From Cymbidium sinense (lineage: Eukaryota > Streptophyta > Magnoliopsida > Asparagales > Orchidaceae): a stretch of DNA of 64,000 nucleotides. Made by a program: the position numbers and the translations under genes. The DNA is taken from positions 74,821,817 to 74,885,816 of the forward strand of contig CM038220.1 in NCBI GenBank assembly GCA_021442155.1. Direction: 5' to 3'. Of this stretch, positions 48,874-61,900 are shown in pieces; position 1 is the stretch's first letter; each line of letters begins with the position of its first letter. Under the pieces are notes generated by a model that saw only the letters and a program-made list of their open reading frames with translations, made no database searches and was not told where the DNA came from.

Positions 48874-50101
48874 GGAGTGATGCCAATTATAAATATCTAT
48901 AAGTTTGCATGTGTTGATAATATACAATATGCAATATGAAGTTCGCTTTTCTTATCTTGCATGGATTCACATAGGATTCACAAATGTATAGTTCATTTGA
49001 GAAGAACATAACATTTGTCTAAACTTATTTCTATGCATCTCCATGTTAAGACTTAGGAAGAATTTCATATCACATATGCAAATCATGTAATCAAATCAAT
49101 ATGATTCTTTGTATGACTTCTTGTTCTTATGGTTTCTTTTTGCATATTCACTTGTATTTAAGAAAAGTGGTATATTAGTCTGGACATCCTGAGGCTGCAA
49201 GGCTTTAAGTAGCCCAAAGTAGGTCTTGTACCTTACGCCTCCGGTGTAGAAAATAATGGCATCATACTCACTTAAAACTCTTATACATATGCATGTGTGA
49301 TAAGACCAATGAATAGGAAATATAAATCAAATCAATCAAATACAAGTTTTTGCATGGGTTTTCCTACCCTTATAGTTTCTTATACAACTACATGTATCTA
49401 AGAAAGTGGTATATTAGTTTGGACATCCCAGGGTTGCGAGGTTTAAGTAACCTAAGTAAGTCTCTTATACTTATACATGTCCATGTAATGGATGACATTC
49501 GCATTCATAATTCAATCAAATAAAATATTTAAATTCTAAATACACTTCCTTGCATTTATTATTGATGTATACTAGAAATCTAAATTGCATGTATAGATAT
49601 GCTTAGGGTTTTCATATGCATGATATACATGATGGAAAGAAATGAATGAATATGTTTATATGATAGTAATTCATCCTATTAATCTTAAGATGTCTTTCTT
49701 ATTCAATAAGGTCATTTAGAGTGAACCTAAACTTAGGATTGATTAAAACATATAATAAACCATTCATTAAATAAAATTAGTTAATTAATTTAGTTTAGAA
49801 GTGGCTTAGGCTAGGGAGGAAAGAGAGATTCCCTCTCTTTCCCCTCTTTATAATATTTAATTGTTAAGTGTAAACCAAACAAAACAAGAAAACATTAATT
49901 GAAACTTGCAAATTAACTAAACAACTTGAAGTGAAACTACCCTTTAAAATTAAATCCCTCACACTTAGCAAATTACAATTCTAAAGCTTAGTTAGGACAT
50001 ACCACACAAGCTTTAATGTACACACATTTGACTAAGTCACCATTTCTAGCTCTATGTTAGGGCGGTGTATGGTTTGATGTATGCTTGTTTTGTGATGTAT
50101 T
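44206..50101 (+). mobile_element. Giant LTR (subtype B), left part, interrupted
   Basis: It starts TGTTGACC with left flank GGTGG. L1 is 44206-44420, L2 to 45290, L3 to 46230, L4 to 47480, then L5 to 50101 with tandem units near 49168 and 49410. It breaks off in L5 just after the GGCGGTGTATGG box, where another LTR starts. The frame 46430-46729 in L4 has no homologue at that place in sister copies. Confidence 0.85.
48839..48868 (+). repeat. (TA)n microsatellite
   Basis: About 15 TA dinucleotides in L5, replacing the non-repetitive sequence that follows ATTATCACTATTAAATCC in the other copies. Confidence 0.9.
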
Positions 50102-53100
50102 TGTTGACCTCATTTTTTTTTTTTTTTTGAATGAGCTCTCAACCTCTCCATCTTAGACATAGGATTTATCTTAGACACTAAGAGTTCCTTAGTCTTAAGA
50201 CACTTATAGTGATTAGGTGAACACTCAACCTAACCCTAGAGACTTAGAAGAGTTAGCCATAGGAATAGATTTTGCCTTAGGGGTGTTATGAAAGCTTGCT
50301 TATCCTATAGCTTGAACCAAATCCTCACTTCCTTCTTTCAAGTCAAACTCCAAATTCAAAGTCAAACTTCAAACTCAAACCAATTCTGAATCAAATCTCA
50401 AATCAATTCAATGGATTTTCTCAAATCATGAATCAATTCCAAATGATTGAAATCCATGATCAAATCCAAACCCAAAATATTTCCTAAGTCACTTTGATTC
50501 CATCTTATGGACTTAGCTTAAATCAAATCCAAATCAATTTAAATTCAAGAAATTTTCTCATGGCCCATTTATATTCTCATTTATATTCACAAATATAAAT
50601 GAAATATAAATTCATATGACCAAAATTAAATCCAAAACTCAATTCCAAGTTCAAAAATCTTTCCTAAGCTTTGACTTCACCTTATGGACTTAGCTCAAAT
50701 CAAATCCAAATTAATTCAAATTCAAGAAATTTTCTCATAACCCATTTATATTCTCATTTATATTCACAAATATAAATTCAAATAACCAAAACTAAGTTCA
50801 AAAATCAAACCAAATCTAACCTAAATCTAACTTATGCTTCTTCAAGTCAAATTCTTGAACTTAGCCAAATCAAACTCAAATCAATCCAAATCATTGGATT
50901 TTTTTCATGATTCAATCAATCCTTCAATCATGAATCCAAATATAAACACAAACTTCAATCATCAAACCAAAACCAAATTTATATCTCAAGTCCAAATCAA
51001 ACCCATGTTCATTCCTTTGAACTTGAAATTGTCAAGTGAATCAAAACTCATTTGACTCCAAATCACTTATAAATCGATTTATATTTCAATCATAGGTCCA
51101 TATGTGAGTTCAACCAAACTTGAATCAAGCCTTGATCAACCCAATTGACTCACTTAGGCTCACTTGATCCAAAGTGACCTAAAGTACCCTTTTGAGCCAA
51201 ATTCTAATTCTACCCAAATGGGATTGAACTAAGCCTACCTAAGCCTCACATTGTGAGCAACAATCATCATAAGATGATTAATCAGCCAAATTGGGTCAAA
51301 CCAAGTCAAACTTAAGGGTTGACCAAGTCAACACTTAACCAAAATGAAACCTAAACTTGACAAAATCCACCATAAGCCAAATTGATTGAAACCATTGATC
51401 AAAATGAATTCATGATCAATGTTTGAACTTGACCATCATTTGAGCCTAACCTAGTCCAATTGGCCACTTGACCCAAGTTGACCCAACTTGACCTAAAAAG
51501 TCAAAATGTGTCAAATCTTGATCTAAGCCAAATTGATTATAACCAATGGGTCAAATTCATTCTAAACCACTTTTGAACTTGACCAAAACCTCAATTGGCC
51601 AACTAGACCCAACCTAGGCCAATTGACCATTAACCCAACTTGACCTAAAAGTTCAAATTGAGTCAAAATCAAATTAAACTAAAATTTGGTTAGAACCAAA
51701 GTTTGCAAAACATTTCAAATGACCAACCAAACCTAAACCAACCCATGACCTAACCCAATTGGGTCAAATGGGTCAAATTACTCAACTTGACCCATTTGAC
51801 ATAAATGAAATCAAATGAACCAAATCCATATATAAACCAAACTGAACCAAACCAATGATTCGAACACATTTCAAATGTTCATATAAACTTGACCCTTGGT
51901 TTGATCCAATTTGACCAATTGGTCAACTTGACCCATTTTGACCTAAATGGGTCAACATGAGCTAAATCATATCAAATCAATTACAAATTCATTGAAACTT
52001 GGCCCAACCCATTTTTCACTCATACCAAACATATTCAAACTGAAATGAAAGCCAAATGACCATTTTACCCCTAAGTCAAAGGGTAATTCTTGGCCAAATT
52101 CACTTAGAATTTGATCAAATCCTCTTCATGGCCACTTGACACCCTCTTAGTGGACTCCATGGACACTAGTAAGAGTGGTGCACTTGACCCAATGGGTTTG
52201 TTAAACCCTAAGGCCAAAACCAACCAACCCAATGGGCATGAGCACATGGGATCACTCCCACACTCCAAATCAGCACATGGGAACCTCTCCACTACCTTCC
52301 TCTGCAAAAACCAAACCATGTGCAAGCTAAAATGACCTAACAAACCCATTGCATTTGATCAATTGATCCAAAATGAAGGAGAGGCTCTCAGTCATCCAAT
52401 TCTTATACGGGGAGATATATTCCCCCTCATTTCACTTGAATTGCATTCATTCATGCTAGATTGACTGAGAGAGACCTAAGGTAAGCTCCCCAAGCTCCTT
52501 CAAGCATTTCCATTTCTCCATTCTCGATTTCTTCAAGCTGAAAATAGGGGAGGTAGGAAGAAAATCCACTTTGCTCAATATCCAATATTAAGCCAATTGC
52601 TCTTGCAAGCACCCTCAGGGGACTCAATCGAGTTGATCCATAGCTTCATCCAAGTTCTCTAGCCATGGGAAGAGGTGTCTAGACCAAGGCCGTAAGCTTA
52701 GGATGAACACTTTGGTCAATTGAAGGAGTCACTCAATCTCAAGCCCTCAAACCTTCTACAGAGCTTCATCTCCACTAGACGAAGCTACTTCGACAGCATC
52801 AGTGATAGCCTCCGGTGAGGTATGGATCAAAATTAAGCCTATAATAAGGAGTGTGTGGTCCTTTGTGAAGAGAATTTTCATCCCATTGCAAATTGATTGT
52901 TGGATGTCTTGCTCCTTGCATGATGATGGTGTGGGTTGAGTTTGAGCTCAATCTGAGCTCAATTGATCTTGGATCTTGCTCTAAAGAGTGGAGGGATGTT
53001 CTCTCCCTCAAGCGAGCTTAGTGATGGATCATGGACCATCCATTTGTGCATTTGGATGGACGGTCATGATCAAGCCGCATAGGATCTATAATTAATCCCT

Positions 53101-54588
53101 TTAGAAATAGTAGGCTCGATCTCAACCATCTGATCTTTGATCAGGAGATCCAGAGAGAAAGAGACCACCGTACTAATTATGCACCGATGTGATAACTTAA
53201 TAGAATCATGCCACATGGAAAGCATGCAGTGGTCCACGTAGCAGATTAGTTAATAATTAGGGGTTTTAATTAATTGTTAATCACAAAATCTTCAAATATT
53301 CATAACTAAATGTAAAAAAATTAAAAAATACAAAATAGAATACATTATGAAGATAATTCAAAGGGGAATAATCTAAAATCAAATTCAATTGATTTTAAGC
53401 AGTGATATTTTTTTGAATTTGAGTTTTATTGGGAATGTAATTATGCTAATTACCCTTTAATTATTTTCTGTTTAATTTCAAACTTCTCATGTGCATTTAG
53501 TGGGATGACTTCAGCCTCCCCTAATTTTCTTGGAATTTATAAATGGTTTAATTAGGAGAATTGCATAGTTCATTTGAAATGAACATAACACTTGCTTAAA
53601 TCCATTCCTATTCATCCCTATGTTATAAATTAAGAAAGGACATTCACACTTATACATATAAATTGCATAAACAAATCAAACTAGCAAACATAAACTTTTG
53701 CATGATTCTCTTTCCATGTATTTCTTTTTGTACACACACATGTATTTAAGAAAAGTGGTATATTAGTTTGGACAACCCCAAGGTTGCGAGGCTTTAAGTA
53801 GCTCTATGTAGGTCTTGTACCTTACACCTCTGGTGCTAACAATGGTGTCGTACTCACTTATGTCTTTTATACTTGTAAATGTGCATATGAAAAATGGATA
53901 AGAAAATCACCCTTTTCTACTTAGCTAAATCATGCGTACATAAAACATTCCAAATTTCCTTAAGCAAACTCTCTTAGTATTCATCATTAAGGTGTGCTAA
54001 ATACTTACATTGCATGTATAGATATGTTTAGGTTTCATTTATATGCATGTTACACATGTTGGGAAGAAATGAAGTGTTGTGTGTTTTGTGATAGTAATTC
54101 ACTTTACTTAATCTTAAAATTCCTTTCTTTTTGAATTGGTTTGTTTAGGGAAAATCTAAACCCAGGATTAATTAAAACACATAATAAAATATTCACTAAA
54201 TAAGAATCTATAAGGAATCTACCTTAGAAATTACTTAAGGCAGGGAGGAAAGAGAAGTTCTCTTCTCTTTTCCCTCTCTTTACAACTTAGTAATTAAGTG
54301 TAGGTTCATTTAAACTAATAAAATCATCAAATAAAATTAACCCAAATCAACTAAACAACTTAAATGAAACCACCCTCTAAGTTGAACATTTCACACTTAG
54401 AAAATCTAAACCTTAAAGCCTAACTAAGCATACCACACAAACCTTAAATAGCACACGCATTAGCCTATGTCACCACCTCTAGTTCTATGTCAGGGCGGTG
54501 CATAGTTTGATGTTTGCTTTTATTTTGTGATGCAATATCTTAGTTTGGATGTTAGGGTGTATGTGCATAGAATGAATTGTAGGATGAT
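50102..54588 (+). mobile_element. Giant LTR (subtype A-like), left part, with internal deletion
   Basis: It starts TGTTGACC with left flank GTATT. A T16 tract (50113-50128) replaces the usual T5. L1 runs to 50330, L2 to 51110 with two hairpin units near 50576 and 50752, L3 to 52000, L4 to 53260. In L5 about 1.1 kb is missing at 53563-53575 relative to the solo LTR (about 20126-21222). One tandem unit remains near 53755. It is interrupted at 54589. Confidence 0.85.
53555..53580 (+). other. Deletion junction in L5
   Basis: Sequence before the junction (AGGAGAATTGC) matches the solo LTR near 20120. Sequence after it (TTTGAAATGAACATAACAC) matches about 21228 and 63590. AGTTCATT is present at both parental sites and once here. 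Confidence 0.7.
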
Positions 54589-57500
54589 TGTTGATCTCAT
54601 TTTTAGGATGAGCTCTCAACCCCTCCATCTTAAACATAGGACTTCTCTTAGACTTTAAGAGTTCCTTAGTCTTAAGACACATCTAGTGATTAGGTGGACA
54701 CTCAACCAAACCCTAAAGACTTAGAAGAGTTAGCCATAGGAATAGGTTATGCCTTAGGGGTGTTAGAAGATTTGCCTACCCTATAACTTGAACTAAATCC
54801 TCACCTCCTTCTTCCAAGTCAAAACTCGAAACTCGTATCAACTCCAACTCTAACTCAAACCTTGAACCAATTCAATGGATTTCATCAAATCATGAATCAA
54901 TTCCAAATAATTGAAACCTATGATTGAATCCCATGATTGGATTCCAAACTCCAAAATATTTCCTAAGTCCTTTGATTCCCTCTTATGGACTTAGCCTAAA
55001 TCAAATATAAATCAACTCAAATTCGAGAAATATTTTCACAACCCATTTATATTCTCATTTATATTCACATATATATAAATAAAATATAAATTCTAATCAA
55101 TTAAATCAAATTCAAAATTCAAATCCAAATCAAAAATCTTTCCTAAGTCCTTTGATGTGGACTTAGCCTAAATCAAATCTAAATCAATTCAAATTCAAGA
55201 AATTTTTGCACAACCCATTTATATTCACATATATAAATGAAATATAAATTCAAATCAATCAAACCAAATTCAAAATTCAAATTCAATTCCAAAAATCTTT
55301 CCTAAGTTACTTTGATTTTATCTTATGGACTTAGGCTAATTCAAATCTAAATCAATTTAAATTCAAGGAATTTTATCATAACCCATTTATATTCTCATTT
55401 ATATTCACAAATATAAATGAAATATAAATTCAAATACCCAAAAATAAATTCAAAATGTAAATCCAAATTCAACCAAAATTCAACCTAAACCTTTCAAGTC
55501 AAATTTTTGAAGTTAGCCAAATCAATTTCTAATCAAGCCAAACCCTTGATTTTTCTTCATGATTCAATCAATCCTTCAATCATGAATCCAAATATAAACA
55601 TAAACTCCAATCATCAAACCAAAACTAAATTCAAAAATCAAACCCAAGTCAAACTCATGTTCACCCTTTGAACTTGAAATTGTCAAGTGGATCAAAACTC
55701 ATTTGACTTCAAACCACTTGCAAATGGATTTATATTTCAATCATAACTCCATATGTGAGTTCAATCAAACTCAAATCAAGCTTTGACCAAGCCATTTGAC
55801 CCACTTAGGCTCACTTGACCCAAAATGACCTAAGTACCTTTATGAGCCAAATTCTAATCCTAACCAAATTGGATTGAACTAAGCCCACCTAAGGCTCACA
55901 TTGTGAGAAACAATCATCATAAGATGATCAATCACTCAAATTGGGTCAAATCAAGTCAAACCTAAGGGTTGACTAAGTCAACACTTAACCAAAATAAAAC
56001 CTAAACTAACCGAAACCCACCATAGGCCAAATTGATTGAAACCATTGATCAAAACCCATTCTTGATCAATGTTTGAACTTGACCAAGTCATCATTTGAGC
56101 CTAACCTAGCCCAATTGGCTACTTGACCCAAGTTGACCTAACTTGACTGAAAAAGTTAAAATGTGTCAAAACTTGATCTAAGCCAAATTGATTGAAACCA
56201 ATGGGTCAAGTTCATTCCAAATCACTTTTTGAACTTGACCAAAGCCCCAATTGGCCAACTATACCTAACCTAGCCCAATTGACCATGAACTTAACTTGAC
56301 CTAAAGGGTCAAATTGAGCCAAATCCAAATATGAACCAAACTAATTGGAAACAAAGATACCAATCTATTTCAAATGATCAACTAAACATAAACCAACCCA
56401 TGACCAACCCAAATAAGTCAAATGGGTCAAATTGGTCAACTTGACCCATTTGACCTAAATGAAATCAAATGAACCAAAACCAAATATAAATCAAATTGAA
56501 CCAAACCAAAGTTCCCAACACATTTCAAATGGTCAAATGAACTTGACCCAACCCTTGGTTTGACCTAATTTGACCAATTGGTCAAGTTGACCCAATTTGA
56601 CCTAAATGGGTCAACATGAGCCAAATCATATCAAACCAACTCCAAATTTAATGAAACTTGGCCTAACCCATTTTTCAATCATACCAAACATATTCAAACT
56701 AAAATTAAGGTCAAATGATCCTTTTACCCCTAGGCCATAGGGTAACCTAAAATCAAAATCACTTGGAATTTGGTCAATTCCATTTCATGGGCACTTGGCA
56801 TCCTCTTAGTGGACCAAATGGTCACTAATGGACATGGTGCACATGACCCATTGGGTTTGGGTCAGCCCAACCCAACCTAAGCCTAAAGCTGACCACTTCC
56901 TTCAAATTGAGCACATGAAAATCCTTCCTCCTCTTCACAACTCCCTGGAAAATGAACCATGTGAAAGCTCTGACAACCCAACAAACCCATCAAGGAGGTG
57001 TATTGGATCAAAATGGCAAGGAAGCTTGTGGCCATCCGATTCACCTAGGGGGAGATATACTCCCCCTAATTTCACTTGAATTTCATTCTCTCCTATTGGA
57101 TTGAGCTTAGGGAACTCAAAGCAAGTCATTGCAAGTCTCCCCAGGCCTCCTAAAGTGAGTGAGAATTCTCCATTTCTCGGTTTCTCTAAACCAAAAATAA
57201 GGGAGCTCAAGCCAATTTCCATTTCACTTAATACTCCAAACCAAGCCAATTCCTTCTTCGAGCACCTTCAGAGGGCCTAATCGAACTCATCCCAAGCTTC
57301 TTCCAAGTTCCAAAGGCAAGGGAGGTGGGACTTTGATCAAGACCATGAGCATTTGAAGTGAACAAATTTCATAGGAAGATCCATTCAATCTCAACACCTT
57401 AAACCTTCAACAAGGCTTCATCTCCACAAGACGGAGCTACTTCAAGGGATTCGAGCGCCGGTGATAGCCTCCGGTGAGGTATGCCATTAAACTAAGCATA

Positions 57501-58985
57501 ATATCATTTTTTCTTGGTCCTTTGTGAAGGAAAGTTTTACCCCAAGAAAAGTTAGCCGTTGGATGTGTTCCCTTTACTTTTAGATGGTGTGGGTTGAATT
57601 TGGTTTCAATTTGAGCTCAATCAAGCTCAGATCTTCCCCTAGAAGATGGACGGTGGCCATCTCCCGCAAGGAAGATCAGGGATCGATCATGGGTCGTCCA
57701 TCCATGCATTTTGGATGGACAGCCATGATCAAGATGCGTAGGATATTGACTGATGTACTTCGTTCAGTTACGTATTGCTAATCTTTTATAGAATAGATAT
57801 CCTTATAAAATAAAGATTTTCTTCTTTGCTATGATGATATGAAATAAATTACAAATCATGGAAAGAATGAGTATGAGCATAGCTTTATTTTTAATTAGGG
57901 ATTTATTTAATTATCCTTAATCACTAAATCTTCATTATTGCATAACTAATTCTAGAAAAATCCTAAAATTATAATATAAAAAGCATTGGAAAGATAATTT
58001 AGATGAGAACATTCTAAAATTAATTTCACTGGATTTTGAATAGTATATTATCCTTAATTATAGTTTTAATGAAAACTTAATAACTTTACTCCTTAATTAT
58101 CCCAATGATTAATCTCAAACTTCTCATGTGCATTTAAAAGGATGACTTCTGCCTCCCCAATTTTCTTGGGATTTACTAATAGGTTAATTAGGAGGATCAA
58201 TTATTGAATCCTTAATTACCCTCTTAATAATTGTGCCTAAGTGTGTGAAAGCGTTTAATCTTGATTGAATTAATTAAGTTTTGTTTGAGTGATCAAGAGG
58301 TTTAGGGAATAATTTTGGGATATTTTTCCTAAGCTATTCCTTAAACCTCCTTTCTCTTCCTTAATTTAAATTCAATTAAGAGCTAATCCACTAATTACTT
58401 ACTTAATTAACTTGATAAAACTTTCAAAATATTCCAGAACTTAATCAATCCATCTTGGGTAGATGCTTAGGTGTTTAATAACCTAAGTGGCTTAAGAAAA
58501 TCAAACCTAATCCACATGTGTGGGAAGGGTTATGAAAGTACTTAACTTAAACCCTTTAGGTTAATTAATCATTAATTGTGAGCCCAATGCATTAGGCCCT
58601 TTTCTTCCTAGGTGCATTACTGATTTAAATTTTTTTGTGTAGTTTTATGTCATATCATTGGCTCATAATTATTTGGTTAACTATGCTAAAGTGGTATATG
58701 TAAGGGGTAATTAATAGACTTAATGTACACCATAACCTAACTAAAACATAAAATTGACCTAATCACCTAAAAATTAAACAAAAATAACATACACATGTGG
58801 GAATAGGTTAGGACCAGCAAACTCATCTCACATTTCTCAAATTAAAATCAAACTCTATTTAAAACAAATTTGATTTGCTTTAAATAATTCTATTCCATAG
58901 GATTGTCTTTAGGAATTAATTAGGGTGAATGAATTTAAATTGCTTTCATCACTTTATTTCATTCCTAGCATGCTAAATGTCTATT
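54589..58985 (+). mobile_element. Giant LTR (subtype A), left part, interrupted
   Basis: It starts TGTTGATC with left flank ATGAT. L1 runs to 54800, L2 to 55780 with three hairpin units near 55050, 55218 and 55390, L3 to 56650, L4 to 57880, then L5. It is broken at 58985 after the CCTAGCATGCTAAATG box, a different place from the other insertions. A donor-like CCGGTGAG|GTATGCC lies at 57471-57485. Confidence 0.85.
57471..57485 (+). other. Conserved splice-donor-like box at the end of L4
   Basis: CTCCGGTGAG|GTATGCC, preceded by a GACGAAGCTTCTTCAAG-like segment, is kept with few changes near 6106, 14465, 19350, 29725, 47025, 52812 and 61797. It fits a plant 5' splice site (AG|GTATG). Paired with the L5 acceptors it would define a T-rich intron of about 3 kb. 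This is inferred from motifs only. Confidence 0.35.
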
Positions 58986-61900
58986 GGTTGACCTCATTTT
59001 TAGAATGAGCTCTCAGCCCCTCCATCTTAAACATAGGACTTCTCTTAGACTTTAAGAGTTCCTTAGTCTTAAGACACATCTAGTGATTAGGTGAACACTC
59101 AACTTAGCCCTAGAGACTTAGAAGTGTTATCCATAGGAATAGGTCATGCCTTAAGGGTGTTAGGAAAATTTGCCTAGCCTTAGCTTGAACCACTCCTCAC
59201 CTTCCTTCCTTCAAGTCAAACTCCAAATCAATCATATTTGATTTTCTCCAAACTCAAATCAATGCCACATGATTGAAACACTTGATTGAAATCCATGATT
59301 GAAACCCATGATTAAAATTGAAATTCCAAATATTTCCTAAGTCCTTAATTTCTCTCTTAAGAACTTAGCAAAAATAATCTTCAAATTAATTCAAATTCAT
59401 GAAATTTTCTCACAACTCATTTATATTCACATATATAAATGAAATAGAAATTCAAATCAATCAAATCAAAGTCCAAATTCAAACTTCTAATTCAAAATAT
59501 TTCCTAAGTCCTTAATATCTCTCTTAAGGACTTAGCCTAGATCATGACCTAAATCAATTCAAATTCATGAAATTTTCTCATAACTTAATTATATTCTCAT
59601 TTATATTCACATATATAAATGAAATATAAATTCAAACTAATCAAACCAAATTCAAAAAAAATCAAATCCAAACACCAAATATCTCACAAGTCCTTTAAAT
59701 TTTCTCTTAAGGACTTAGCCTAGATCATGATCAAATCACTACAAATCCTTGAAATTTTCTCATAATCCATTTATAATGTCATTTATATTCACATATATAA
59801 ATGAAATATAAATTCAAACAATCAAAATCTCTTCCAAAAATCAAACTCAAACTCATTCAAAATCCAACTACTTTTCAAGTCAAAATCTTGAACTTAGCCA
59901 AATCAACTTCAAATCAAGCCAAACTCTTGATTTTTCTCCATGTTTCAATCAATCCTACAATCATGAATCCAAATATAAATACAAACATCAATCACTAAAT
60001 CAAAACTCAATTCAAAAGTCAAGCCAAAATCCATTTCATGTTCACCCTTTGAACTTGAAATTGTCAAATGAATCAAAACCCATTTGACTTCAAACCACTT
60101 GCAAATGGATTTATATTTCAATCATAAATCCATATATAAGTTCAATCAAACTCAAATCAAGTTTTGACCAAGCCATTTAACCCACGTAGGCTCACTTGAC
60201 CCAAAGTGACCTAAAGTACCCTTATGAGCCAAATTCTAATCCTAACCAAATTGGATTGAATCAAACTCACCTAATCCTCTCATCATGAGATGACCAATCA
60301 CTCAAATTGAGTAATAAAGTCAAACTTAAGGGGTGACCTAGTCAACACTTAGCCAAAATGAAATCTAACATAGATAAAATCCACCTTAGGCCAAATTGAT
60401 TGAAACCATTGATCTAAGTTCATTAATGACCAATGTTTGAACTTGACCAAGTCAACATTTGAGCCTAAACTAGATGGCGCTTGACCCAAGTTGACCCAAC
60501 TTGACCTAAAAGTCAAAATGTGTCAAAACTTGATCTAAGCCAAATTGATTGAAACCAATGGGTCAAGTTCATTCCAAATCACTTGTTGAACTTGACCAAA
60601 GCCTCAATTAAACTAAGCTAACCTAGCCCAATTGACCTTGGTTGACCAAATTAACAAATTCAAACTTTGATTAGAAATAAGATACCAATCCATTTTATAT
60701 GACTAAAACCTAAACCTACCCATGACCTAGCTCAAATAGGTCACATGGGTCAAATTGGTCAACTTGACCCATTTGACCTAAATGAAGTCATATGAACCAA
60801 ATTCAAACCTAAACCAAATTGAATCAAACCAAAGCCACCAAAATATTTCAAATGGTCATATGAACTTGACCCAACCCTTGGTTTGACCCAATTTGACCAA
60901 TTGGTCAACTTGACCCAAGTTGACCCATTTTGACCTAAATGGGTCAACATGAGCCAAACCATACCAAATGAACTCCAAATCCAATGAAACTTGGCCAAAC
61001 CTATTTTCTCAACATACCCAACATATCCAAATTCAAAATCAACTAAATGAATATTTTACCCCTAGGCCATAGAGCAAATTTTGGTCAATCCACTTGGAAT
61101 TTGGTCATATCTTCTTCATACCTACTTGATACTCTCTTAAGTGAATCAGTGAATACTGGGTTTGGGTCACCCAACTTGTGGCTAAACGACCACTCCCCTT
61201 GAAATGGCCACATGGGAGTCATTCCTTCACTTGTTTTGAGCACATGGGAAGTTCATATTCCCACTCCTGGCCAAGTCAAACTCAAGAACAATCCTAACAG
61301 CTCAAACAACCCATCAATCTTGGCAATTGGATCAAAATGGCAAGCTTATGCTCGGTCATCTAATTGCCAAAGGGGGAGATATACTCCCCCTAATTCATTT
61401 GAAAATTAACAGAGCCATAGTCGATTGAAGCCTAGAGAGTCATAGGAGCCATTTGCAAGTGATCCTAAGCTTCTTAGTGGGAGATTCAATTTGCATCTTC
61501 TCAGTTTTTCTTAAGTAAAAATAGGGGAGGTCCATTGAATTGTCAACTTTCTCCATAGGCAAAATCAACTCAATTCCATCTTCAAGCTTCATCAGAGGAC
61601 CAAGTCAAGTGCACCCAAGCTCTTTTCCAAGTTCTTGAAGCAAGGGGAGATCCAATTCAATCAAAATTGAGCTCAAGATAAGGAGGAGGTGACCCATAGG
61701 AAGATCTACTCAACCTCAACCCCTCAAACTTTCACCAAAGCTTTGTCTCAACCAGATGAAGCTTCTCCAAGCGAATCAAGCATCGGTGATCACCTCTAGC
61801 GAGGTATGCCATTTTTTGACCATAAAACTCAATGTGGTGTGGAGGTTTGTGAAAGAAATGTTAATGGCATAGGATCTTGACCATTACGTGTGATCTAGGA

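Noticed and set aside
52104..52349. Overlapping plus and minus frames in L4
   Set aside because: Mirror frames on both strands of a GC-richer stretch, absent from sister copies.
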